Made by a program: the position numbers and the translations under genes. The notes under the pieces are model-generated. The model searched no databases, was not told the DNA's origin, and worked only from the letters and a program-made list of their open reading frames with translations. This document shows positions 9,867 to 18,935 of a DNA stretch of 64,000 nt, one piece after another (position 1 is the first letter of the stretch; each line of letters begins with the position of its first letter). The stretch lies in NCBI GenBank assembly GCA_947650285.1, contig CANTFL010000320.1, forward strand, positions 248,001 through 312,000. Direction: 5' to 3'. Source of the stretch: Hyaloperonospora brassicae. Its lineage: Eukaryota; Oomycota; Peronosporomycetes; Peronosporales; Peronosporaceae.

Positions 9867-11681
9867 CTAACACCCTTTGCCTCCAGCCAGAACGAGACAC
9901 GACGTCGGTCCGTACACTGACAGCGCGTGCACTGCCACAACGAACAGGAAACTCGTGCTCAGCACTGCAAAGAGGCCCAGCGCTCGAACAGTTGATATGT
10001 CGCCACGAGCTTTCACTACTGCCTGTGGTGGCAATGACTCGCGTGCCTTCTCTTTTGGCAGTGCCACCAGCCAAAGCAGTGCCAGGAGCTGCATGGCATA
10101 GGCAATGCAAAACGTCAGCGTAATGTGCGTCCGCACGCGCGTTGTGTCGGTCATGACGGCCTCGTTCGTCACGTTTACCTGTGCGTCAACGAACTTTGAC
10201 ACTGCAACGCCCATCGGACCCGCGACGAACGCTACGCTCGTCACCAGTCCCCGTACGACCGCCTGCGCCCTCTCGTCCGCGATCTCAGCCACGACACCTG
10301 TGGTGATCGTGTAGTCCAGCGCCGACGGCATGGCCTCCAGCACGGGCAGACCGATCCAGAGCCACTGGCTACGCACGACGTCCCACGTCGTGAACATCGT
10401 CGCGCCCGAGTCGAGTGCCAATGTCGCGACAGTGGCGACGAGTAGGACCGCGCGGTAGTCGACGGCCCATTCCTTCGTGCGGACCCACTGGAGCGCGCCG
10501 AGCACGACGACAATCGCGACGAACGACACGACCGTATCATTGAGCGGCTGCACGCCGGCGTAGTAGAACGCGACCGGGTACACGGCCGTCGCGCTCGTTC
10601 CTGCGCACACGCCGCCAACGAAGCGGCAGCAGAGCACGCGATGCAGTCGGCGGTCGCGCACGACGGCCCACGTCTCTCGAAACGACTGGCGGACCGACCG
10701 ACGCGCACTCGCCGACTCGCTCACTGTCCAGCCGAGCAGCACCGCTGGCACTGTGGCCACGAGGCCCGTCACGAGCATCACCTGCGTGTACTCGAGCGTA
10801 AAGCCAAAGTCGCCGCCGTAGTCCGAGCCGCTCAGTGCGACGCCCATGAACAAGAGACTCGCGAGCGTCGCACCCACGCGGTACGCCGTCAGGACCGTCT
10901 CGAGCGCTGTGGTTTCCGGTCGAGCCGACAATGGTCCAAAGACGTGCGCTGCCACGTCGGGGAGCAGGTCGTCGGCCGCGGCGTCCGCGAACACGTACCC
11001 GACCGACGCAACGGACATCAACAGGATGTACACCGCACCCTGCGACGGTGCGTCCGCGTTGATCGCGCGCGTCCGTTGCGCCATTGACAGGCGGTCCAGC
11101 GGCGTTCCTACCAGCGTGCGGTCGATGAAGTACGGCGTCGGTTGGTCCTGCACGAAGAAGATGGCCACGAGCGCAGCGGCCGTGAGGCTCCAGCCGACGT
11201 GCATTGCACTGCGGTAGCGCACGCCAGAGCCCCACGGAGCGCACTGGATGCACAGGGCCAACAGGGGCTTGAGGGCCCAGGGCAGGCCGAGCAGCGCACG
11301 GGCGGACAGCGTCTGCGTGCCGTCCATGTTGAGGTGGCACGTCAGGAACGGGTAGACACACAGCGGGAGCACAGTGCTGACAATGCCCATCGCGACGCTG
11401 TGCACCGCGAGGCCGAAGCACCGGCGGTTCCATAGACTCACGACGACAGCGCAGGGATTTTGCAGCTCACGTGGCAGTGACTGCTGCTCCGTGGGAAGAA
11501 GAGGTGACCCCAAGACAGTGAACGTGCCGCTGGGGGTCGTGGCGTCCGCTGCCGCGGCTGCATCCTTTGCGTGTTCGGGTGCTGAGGGGAGACGCTCGTT
11601 CCTCTGGTCGTGTCGGGAGAGACTGCAGCGCGATACGCGTTCCATGAGGACCTTCGCCGACGGATCGCTGAACGGCCCCAT
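9867..11681 (-). CDS. BT1/folate-biopterin transporter family membrane protein (MFS-like)
   Basis: A 604-residue polytopic membrane protein encoded without introns. After a hydrophilic N-terminus of about 100 residues come roughly 12 hydrophobic segments in the arrangement of the BT1/FBT branch of the major facilitator superfamily. Family-like features are RALLGLPWALKPLLALCIQ near the second helix, YVFADAAADDLLPDVAA, and CRFVGGVCAGTSATAVYPVA. Members studied elsewhere move folates or pterins. The substrate here is unknown. The open frame extends upstream to 11822 through a TTG, but ATG at 11681 is the first true start. Oomycetes have many paralogues of this family, so no gene symbol is given. 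The last 40 residues form an additional hydrophobic segment. Confidence 0.8.
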   Translation of the reverse strand: MGPFSDPSAKVLMERVSRCSLSRHDQRNERLPSAPEHAKDAAAAADATTPSGTFTVLGSPLLPTEQQSLPRELQNPCAVVVSLWNRRCFGLAVHSVAMGIVSTVLPLCVYPFLTCHLNMDGTQTLSARALLGLPWALKPLLALCIQCAPWGSGVRYRSAMHVGWSLTAAALVAIFFVQDQPTPYFIDRTLVGTPLDRLSMAQRTRAINADAPSQGAVYILLMSVASVGYVFADAAADDLLPDVAAHVFGPLSARPETTALETVLTAYRVGATLASLLFMGVALSGSDYGGDFGFTLEYTQVMLVTGLVATVPAVLLGWTVSESASARRSVRQSFRETWAVVRDRRLHRVLCCRFVGGVCAGTSATAVYPVAFYYAGVQPLNDTVVSFVAIVVVLGALQWVRTKEWAVDYRAVLLVATVATLALDSGATMFTTWDVVRSQWLWIGLPVLEAMPSALDYTITTGVVAEIADERAQAVVRGLVTSVAFVAGPMGVAVSKFVDAQVNVTNEAVMTDTTRVRTHITLTFCIAYAMQLLALLWLVALPKEKARESLPPQAVVKARGDISTVRALGLFAVLSTSFLFVVAVHALSVYGPTSCLVLAGGKGC

Positions 11682-11870
11682 GTTGCGTAGCACTGACGCG
11701 TTCGTTGCCACGGACACGCGTTGTCCAGAGCAATGGACGTCGGTGCTCTTCGAAGAGCGAGTGGCAGTGTCCTGTCGTCTGGCAGTCGTCAAAAGCTGGT
11801 CACGGTCTTGCTGGATGGGCAAAGCTGTCTCGCTTGTGGTCGTGCGGGTCGTTGGGTGACGAGCTCCGGA

Positions 11871-13947
11871 AGCAGCTGGAGGCTGTGAGCGTCTGGCTCA
11901 CGGCGGTCATGAAGCTCGATTTGCACGACACGCGATCGTACAGGAGGCGTCTGGACGAGCGACTTGGGCTTTGGTGACAAAGTTTGGGTTCTGCATCGAG
12001 AGGGGCTCGTGGTTTGGACACTTGTGAAGTGTGTGCGGGTCAAACCTGCGACCGGAGAGCAGTGCACTTGTCGCCAGCACACGCACAGCGACAGTCTGAG
12101 GTCACTCACACGTGTTGAGTCACCTCCGACGACCGAGAGACGACGACCAGGTGGCGAGTTGATCAGCGCCGACGAACTCGTTCGTACGGGCAGCAGTGTC
12201 GACTTCAGCAGTCTACGCTGACGAAGAAGGCGGTGAGACGATTCATGTTGCGGTGCCCGTACCGGTCAACACGCGGTTCATTGTCAACGGGTGGAGCGGC
12301 ATTGCTGTTGCGAACGAGGGGCCACAGGTCGCTGAATGTCTGGAAGAGCGGCTGCAAATGCTTTGCGTCACGCTCTGTTGCAGGCCATTAGAGGAGTGTT
12401 CGCGCTTCATTGTACCTTACAATGATAGGGATAGCTGACCTCCTCGTGCGCTTTGTCGAGCTACCAGCCCCAGCGCCAGTGGATTCGACATGGTGTTTCC
12501 AGTCGAAAACTCAAGTGGAGATCTTGTGGTGATGCGCGACACGACGTGCAGAGGTCTTGTGATGCAGCAGCTGCTCGACAGCCACAGCACATGACGATTG
12601 GGCGCAAAAGAGACTTTGAGTATGTCCTGACGTCTCACCTGTCGTGGCTCGTGTGGCCGATGCCACGCGTCTCGGCCCGCGGTCGCTGAACATGCAAAGT
12701 CGATGTCCAGTGTGCTTACCCTCTTCGCGCCAGTGCACACGCAAAGCACGCACAGGTTTGCGCAGGAAGGTGCCCGACACGAAGCGAACGTCCGTGTTGG
12801 AAACACCATCAACAAGTGTAACCTTGAAAGTCTCCTCCTCTTGTTGTCGACGAGTAGTGCTGCGAGTGCGACCTCACGTTCTGCATGTCCCTACGAGAGC
12901 CATTGGATCCATCCGGTAAGGCTGTTGCATGGAGCACACGCTGGTTGGCGATTGAGCAGTGAAGAAGCTCGGGGGGGCACCACGTGGTAAGACGATGCAG
13001 CCAGAGACAGACGTGGTCGGGTATCGTTGCGCAGAGAGCTATCGTGAAAGCCGATCATCACTACTATCTACTGCGACGCGCAGCTGAAGTGTTTCTAGAC
13101 GACCACATGCACGTTCTGCTAGCGTCAGCTGCGTTTTGAGCGACGTCAGCCGCTGAACGCGAGAGCATCGACTGACATTACACGTCGAAAGGGGAGAGGG
13201 CGTCACGTGCGACGTGTGGCTAACGTCAAGCACATGGCACATGTGCATGTGTCTCGTTTGCGGTCGTTCCTGCGGGTACGTCCACCAAACGGTCAATTTC
13301 TACCGCAAAAACATCCTTTTGTCCGTCGACAATTCAGCTGTACGATGATGTACGAAGCCAACGATCGTCCGACTTTGGCAGTAACGTCGTCGTGGCACGA
13401 CTAAGTGGCGGCTGCTTAGACGACCAGCGAACCTTTGCAGTCGCTGATGCGTTTGGGGATACGATAAATGGACTCAGGGGTACTGGACACGGGCGAGTTA
13501 TCATTCAGGAACGCTCTCAGCTGCAGCATGAGTGTACAAGACGAGATGATTGGAAACAACCATGTTTCCACTTCCCACGTCCGTGTGGTGTTCCTTCGAA
13601 AGCGTCTGCTCTGCGAGGACGAAGCGCTCGGGCGTTGAGCCTTGAGCACAGACAGGTGGGAGCTATCCAATCTCAGTGGCCTTCCAGTTGTTGACGACGT
13701 TCTGCTAGTCGCTGGGGCAGGAGAGACGGGTTCGCTTATGTTGCAGAGAGACATTGCAGTGCTGCGTGCTGCCGACGGCGGCGTGCTCATAAACAATCGC
13801 CACCGACGTCGTGTCTCTGTCGCTTTCCCATCGCTGGACGACAGCACCTGCGTTACGAGCGTCGCCGACTGCCTTTTTCTCCACGACGACGCGTGCCAGA
13901 TGCAACTTGAAGTCAACGAAGAGAGCGGGACCTTATCCTTAACATAG
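11871..13947 (+). pseudogene. Decayed protein-coding gene of unknown function
   Basis: Protein-like stretches follow one another on the plus strand but in shifting frames. They are 11964-12221 (contains GDKVWVLHREGLVVWTLV), 12196-12438 (contains EGGETIHVAVPVPVN), about 12490-12590 (FDMVFPVENSSGDLVVMRD), and 13468-13947. The last reads 159 codons from an ATG with a single in-frame TGA at 13636-13638 (VVDDVLLVAGAGETGSLMLQ after it). Stops and frameshifts separate the parts and no good intron borders explain them. The first part faintly recalls an SH3-like N-terminal domain, but I assign no family. It lies divergently to the BT1 transporter. An unusually intron-rich gene is the alternative. Confidence 0.4.
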
Positions 13948-14188
13948 GCAGATGAAGCGCGACTTCAACTCGACCGGTCAGTCGCACGCCTGAGCGCTTC
14001 AACCTCTTCGGACGTCCATCGTCAGCGAGTTCGAACGGCAGATACCATACCGGTGGTGTCTGCTCGATAGGGACAAAGCACGGGCTGGGGGGGGGCGGCA
14101 GCGAGCGACGGGGTTTCTTGAAATGGGATTCGACAACGCAGTCGGATCCGCTCTCATCCCCACATGAGCTACCGCGATACCATCCGGT

Positions 14189-14211
14189 AGAAGAAGAAGA
14201 AGAAGAAGAAG
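14189..14211 (+). repeat. (GAA)n microsatellite
   Basis: About seven perfect AAG/GAA units. They lie in the spacer downstream of the C2H2 gene. Confidence 0.8.
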
Positions 14212-14473
14212 GGGCAGTGCCGAGTCAACTGTCGACCTCGGCGGGCGACTAAACCCTTCAGGCGCACCAGCTGGTCGAGAGGTAGCGTTGGTAGCGCGCA
14301 GCATGACTCGCAAGAGATGGGAATGCAGTTTGGTGGAACCCCACTGCAATGGGTGGCACGGAGGAAGAACAGAGCGGAGAAGAGGGGGGGCCCGACGACG
14401 ACTGCTTGCTGCTTTCGGCGCAGCCACGTATCTATTGATCTCTTTGTTATACACGACAAAAGCGCTGCACGGT

Positions 14474-15358
14474 CTAGACATTCTTCGTGAGCTCGAACTC
14501 AATCATCTCGTCCAGCACGCTCATGCTGCATCGGTGGACGTCTGCTCCTGCGGGTGCCTCTCCCATGACGAGCCCGACCATCCGTGGGTCCATCTCCCGT
14601 GGCCGCCACTGCAGCAGCGGCGGTGGCATGACGAGTCCGTCGGTCGTCTGAAAAGCAGCCGACCCGTGGTCGTGGAACGACGACAGCTCGACCGAGTCGG
14701 GCGAGTACACTGGCGAGAGCGGCGGCCCAAGTCGCTTGGCGAGCTCGACGGTCGTCAATCGATGCGGCGAAGGGATACGGATAGGACTCGTCATGGGGCG
14801 AGGCAGAGCTTCCAGACGACTCGCGGCGTGGGGGTACAGGAAAGCATTGGGCCTTCGCACGAGCTCTGGATGACGGGTCTTGACGTGGCGCGTGAGGTTC
14901 CCTGCCGTGCTAAAGGTCTTGGTGCAGCCCCCGATGCTGCACATGTGCGTCCGTCGCCCCGTGTGGATCTTCCGGTGGTGGTCGAGTTTCTCCTGGCTCG
15001 GGAACGACCGCTTGCAGCCGTTGAGGTCGCACTCGAACGGCTTCAGCGACGCGTGCAGGCGCTTGTGGCGCGAGAGGTTCCCCGACGTACTAAAGCGTCG
15101 ACTGCACTCGGCCAAGGGACACACGTAGGGCTTTTCGCCCGTGTGGGTCTTCATGTGCTCACTGAGTGTGAACTTGCGGTTAAAGCGCCGTCCGCAGTTG
15201 GGCTCGTGGCACACGAACGGTCGATCTTTGACGGCAAACGTCGATGAAGGAAGTTCACCTGGCGATGGTGATGGGACGGCGACGACACTGTCGTAGGTAC
15301 CGAACATGAGGCTACTGCTGCTCCGAGGCGACAGCGGCTGAGCGAGCAGCGACATCAT
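14474..15358 (-). CDS. C2H2 zinc finger protein with four TFIIIA-type fingers
   Basis: A 294-residue probable DNA-binding protein. Four tandem C-x4-C-x12-H-x3/4-H fingers span about residues 50-170: CHEPNCGRRF...HMKTH, CPLAECSRRF...HKRLH, CDLNGCKRSF...HRKIH and CSIGGCTKTF...HVKTRH. The linkers TGEKPYVC and TGRRTHMC are typical of fingers that bind adjacent triplets. The N-terminus is Ser/Pro-rich and the C-terminal 120 residues are unstructured, with an acidic end (DEMIEFELTKN) that could serve in activation. The start is ATG 15358; the frame extends to 15379 only through a TTG. A nuclear transcription factor is inferred; its targets are unknown. An initiator-like motif lies about 100 bp upstream. 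Confidence 0.88.
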   Translation of the reverse strand: MMSLLAQPLSPRSSSSLMFGTYDSVVAVPSPSPGELPSSTFAVKDRPFVCHEPNCGRRFNRKFTLSEHMKTHTGEKPYVCPLAECSRRFSTSGNLSRHKRLHASLKPFECDLNGCKRSFPSQEKLDHHRKIHTGRRTHMCSIGGCTKTFSTAGNLTRHVKTRHPELVRRPNAFLYPHAASRLEALPRPMTSPIRIPSPHRLTTVELAKRLGPPLSPVYSPDSVELSSFHDHGSAAFQTTDGLVMPPPLLQWRPREMDPRMVGLVMGEAPAGADVHRCSMSVLDEMIEFELTKNV

Positions 15359-15454
15359 GGCAGCTACCGTAGAGCTCAACCCGTGGCCTTTCAGGGGGTC
15401 GAGGGGTCCGGCCGAAGGTGGTGCTTGTCACGCAGCGGTTGCGACTGCAGTTGG

Positions 15455-15470
15455 CTAATCAAGAAATGAT
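15455..15470 (-). promoter_or_regulatory. Putative initiator element of the C2H2 gene
   Basis: On the minus strand ATCATTTCTTGATTAG contains TCATTTC, matching the oomycete initiator core. It is about 100 bp before the ATG at 15358. Confidence 0.3.
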
Positions 15471-15479
15471 GAGCTCATC

Positions 15480-17323
15480 CGACTGCGCAGGGCGCTCGAT
15501 CGGGTGGGTGGGTGGGTGGGCCAACGGGGCAGACAGCTGGTGTCGTTGTCGCTACTGCTGCTGCTGCTGCTGCGAGAGTCAGGAGGTGGCCGAGGAGGGG
15601 CACTACTGTGGTAATGCTACCACTGGCATGCAGACGAGTAGTTGAGGCACTGGACCGGCCATTGCCCACGGCAGGTGAAGGAAGGAAGTCAGGTGAACCG
15701 GATCTCTCTTTCTCGCATGCCAAGGGCTACCGTTGAGCTTGAACATGGCAATGCACGAGCTCTTACTGCTGTAGTTGGCAGACCCGCTAGCTGAGTTTGT
15801 ACTTGGCGTGACAATCCGTTGGACGAGAGCAACGACGGAGTGGTTCAATCGATCGACCGCGTTTCGATGCAGGGAATCGTAGCTCCCTCCAGCTGATCGA
15901 CGTAGAGAGCTCTTCGACGACCAAGCTGATCGACATTTCCTCTCGCTTACCCCACTGCCAGGCGCCAATGGATCGAAACGGTCCCGCACCGCCACGTCCA
16001 TCTATCTATCTATCTGTGTATCTGCGCGAGCGATAACTTGCGTTGGCGCACCTGCTGCGACACGTGCGCTCGCGCCGGCAGGTCAAGTGAGTCGAGAGTG
16101 TGCATTGCCGGGCGGCAGTGGTCGGTCGCCTGTCGTCCAGCGCTACTACCGAGTCAGTCGTTTTTCCTGCGCAAGATCCAGCCACGAGCGACGCGCTTCT
16201 CTTGTCCAGGAGGTCCCCTCCCCACCCCACTCCCCCCTGTCACTGGCGTCGTCTGTCTATCAAGTGGCCTTTGCGGTCGGTCCTCTACGCTCGCGTCCGC
16301 TGGACAAGGGCCACGCTGCAAGTCCACATTGCAACAGTTTCGAGCTCCTGTGCGATGATGGGCACTCGAGAGAAGCAGAAGGGGACGAGCGCCTGGCCGG
16401 CGCCTGGCACTACCGGGGGATCCGTCTACCACTGCACCACCTCCGACTGCTCGGTCGCGCGACTCTCTCTCTCTTGGGATGACACTGGTCGGTCACGGGA
16501 CATCTCGGGAGCCACTTCTGTCTCTGCGTCGACGTGTTGTAAAGTTTTTACGCTATCCACAGAGAGCCGCTACTGCCCGACGTTGAGCAGGTGCGAGCGA
16601 CATAGAAAGAGACGGCTGATCCGCTTCCACCGCACGTCGTCGAGGCAACTGATGGAGGAAGTGATTGAATTGGGGATCGATTGAGTGAGTGAGTGACTGG
16701 AGGTGAGTAGCGTTTAATGGATAAAGAACTGGAAAAGTGGATGCGTCGGTGTGTGTGTGTGTGAGGGAGGGAGGGAGGGAGGGAGTAAGAGGCTCTGCGG
16801 TTCGACTTATGAGAGCGAGAACGTGGTCGCGCGACAGCAAAGTCTGACTCAGACTGGTCACACGGGCAAGCGATACAGTTGTGATTTGGCATGTGCAACG
16901 AGCCGGCGAGTGGATAGCGCTCAGCGCGTGGCACGTCCGTCTCCACTTTGCGTGGAGGTGTTACCACTGCACCGATACGATCGGATCTTGTGCGCGGCAC
17001 CGCGTTGAGGGGAGACGCTGCAAGGTGAGGTGCACTTCCAGATCCCTCAATGGAATGGAGATCGAGTCAAAGCTGAGGAGGTGTCCAGTGACGGTCAGGT
17101 AGTACTACGGATCCAGTCGTCACGGGCGTTTTTGTCAATAAAGACACCACGCAACGAACTACTCGATGAACCTCTGCTGACAGGCACTTGCTCTCGTCCA
17201 CTTCTATTGTGATTATCTCAATTCGCAGATCACACAACGCCGCTCGTATATCGACTGTAATTGGTCAAAACACATCCTGCTTTCCGTCCAATCCTACTGC
17301 GTCTCGTCCGCGCTGTATCCAAC
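15480..17323. other. Long divergent intergenic region with two G-quadruplex-type tracts
   Basis: This spacer between the divergent C2H2 and ZIP genes has no supported coding sequence. ORFs such as 16100-16684 (+) have arbitrary composition. It contains GGGTGGGTGGGTGGGTGGG at 15502-15520, a GT run and GGGAGGGAGGGAGGGAGGGAG near 16764-16785, CTG repeats near 15557-15571, TGAG repeats near 16683-16696 and a TATC run near 16001-16015. It is presumably the shared promoter region plus simple sequence. Confidence 0.5.
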
Positions 17324-18628
17324 ATGAGCAGACGCTGTCGTCCTCGTCGTCATGGCCTGCTGCTGAGTGTAGCCATCCTCAGCCTCACGCTCCTCTCGAG
17401 CGCGGACGATGCCGGCAAACTGCCTGCGACGCCTGCGGTCCTACTGCCAGAGCCCTACGAACAAGTGCGTGGCAGACCCCACCACGACCATACCCACGAC
17501 CATACCCACGACCATACCCACGACCATAACCACGACCATAACCATAACTATAACCGTAACCATGACCACGACCATAACCATGACCGTACCCACGAGCACG
17601 AACCTGTCATTCAGCCTACACCCGCTGACCGATTCTCGATCGCAGTGTGGTCCCAAGCGCTGCTCGCGACTGCCCTCGTGGGTACAGCTCCAGTGCTCGT
17701 CTTGCTGGCTGTCCCGCTCGGCACGGGGAACTCGCACACGCAGCAGTCGCTCCTGCGCGTGTTCCTGAGCTTCGCGGCCGGCGGCTTACTGGGCGACGCG
17801 CTGCTGCATCTGCTGCCCCACTCCCTCCCGGCGACAACAGGGGGTACGCACAACCATACCCACGACCATACCCATGGGGGTCATGGGCATACCCATTCGA
17901 TGGCGGACTTGTACGTGTGGCTGTGGACACTCGCAGGGATCCTGAGCTTCCTCCTGCTCGAGAAGTTTGTGCGGGCACAGAGCGGTGCAAGCACTGGCCA
18001 CTCGCACGGCCACTCGCACGCTCCGTCGGCGTCGGTGCAGGACGGCACTGCCGTCGCGACGAAGGCCACGACCGCGCGAAAGCGCTCGCAGTTGAAAGAG
18101 GGAAAAGACGGGTCGGACATTGTCGAGGAGAAGGAGCTGGTGGTGCCAGCGCAGGAGCAGAAGAAGCAGAAGACGACGTCGAAACCGGTGGCTGCTGCAG
18201 CGTACCTCAACTTGGCGGCAGACTTTTCGCACAATTTCACTGACGGCTTAGCAATTGGCGCGACGTTTGTCCGTGGAAAGGGCTGGACGACAACAGTGGC
18301 CATGTTGCTGCACGAACTGCCGCACGAGATTGGCGACTTTGCGATCCTCATCCAGTCAGGCTTTACGCGACGTGAGGCGATGGCCACGCAGCTCGTGACG
18401 GCTGTTGGGGCGATGATTGGCACGGTCATTGGGTTGCTCGTGGAAGGCGCGGGCGAGTCCAATGCTGCGTGGATCTCTCCGTTCACTGCTGGTGGCTTCA
18501 TCTACATTGCCTGTGCGAGCGTCATGCCGGAGCTGTTGGCGGACTGCTCCCTCGCTCAGTCGCTGAAAGAGGCAGCCGCCATGTGTGCGGGCATTGGACT
18601 CATGGCGCTCATTGCGCTCAATGAGTAG
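17324..18628 (+). CDS. ZIP-family zinc transporter, KE4/SLC39A7-like (LIV-1 subfamily)
   Basis: A 434-residue metal transporter predicted to move Zn2+ (possibly Mn2+ or Fe2+) into the cytosol, likely from the ER/Golgi by analogy with KE4. An N-terminal signal peptide (RRHGLLLSVAILSLTLLSSA) precedes a His-rich luminal tract of HDHT/HDHN units (about residues 54-90). Further His clusters are HNHTHDHTHGGHGHTH and GHSHGHSH. The ZIP signature follows: DFSHNFTDGLAIGATF in helix IV and LLHELPHEIGDFAIL in helix V, the HELPHE motif being characteristic of the LIV-1 subfamily. A charged loop (about residues 250-290) separates helices III and IV. ATG 17324 starts directly before the signal peptide; the frame upstream opens only with a TTG. 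Confidence 0.92.
   Translation: MSRRCRPRRHGLLLSVAILSLTLLSSADDAGKLPATPAVLLPEPYEQVRGRPHHDHTHDHTHDHTHDHNHDHNHNYNRNHDHDHNHDRTHEHEPVIQPTPADRFSIAVWSQALLATALVGTAPVLVLLAVPLGTGNSHTQQSLLRVFLSFAAGGLLGDALLHLLPHSLPATTGGTHNHTHDHTHGGHGHTHSMADLYVWLWTLAGILSFLLLEKFVRAQSGASTGHSHGHSHAPSASVQDGTAVATKATTARKRSQLKEGKDGSDIVEEKELVVPAQEQKKQKTTSKPVAAAAYLNLAADFSHNFTDGLAIGATFVRGKGWTTTVAMLLHELPHEIGDFAILIQSGFTRREAMATQLVTAVGAMIGTVIGLLVEGAGESNAAWISPFTAGGFIYIACASVMPELLADCSLAQSLKEAAAMCAGIGLMALIALNE
17484..17600 (+). repeat. 12-bp minisatellite coding for HDHT units in the ZIP transporter
   Basis: Units close to CACGACCATACC repeat head to tail, first perfect and then drifting (CATAAC, TATAAC). They encode the luminal His-rich tract. 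Such in-frame 12-bp units can change number without breaking the gene. Confidence 0.8.
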
Positions 18629-18935
18629 TGATGCGAAGTGCAGAGAGTTCGTGTACGAAGGGACGTGTGGAAGCTGCTCGATCGACTTCCTATGCCAAGT
18701 GAGAGTGTACGAGAGCGCAAGACCCCAAAATATATCAATGCTCTTTGTTTGGTTGTCCCTCGTGTCGACTATCGTACCTCCACATGCATGACAAGCTGCC
18801 AAGCGCGTGCTCGGAAGAGGTCCTCATCGTCTTCTATCTCGTTCCTTCACACTTGCGACTCGCTTGCCACGTCCCGCTCTTCTGCATTGCCTTCCACGCC
18901 ATTCCTTTCTGCTGCAGACGCGCTCGACGTGGGCA

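Noticed and set aside
10537..11433. 298-codon ORF in the BT1-type transporter on the same strand
   Set aside because: Shadow frame of the transporter; Arg/Gly/Pro-rich, no membrane segments, no family.
11681..11822. Longer BT1 transporter N-terminus (47 more residues)
   Set aside because: It would need a TTG start; the first ATG is at 11681 and the extra residues add no recognised feature.
13636..13638. In-frame TGA as a selenocysteine codon
   Set aside because: The rest of the gene is frameshifted, the residue context is not a redox motif, and no SECIS-like element was sought or seen; decay is simpler.
16100..16684. 194-codon plus-strand ORF between the C2H2 and ZIP genes
   Set aside because: Low-complexity, no frame preference, crosses simple repeats, no domain.
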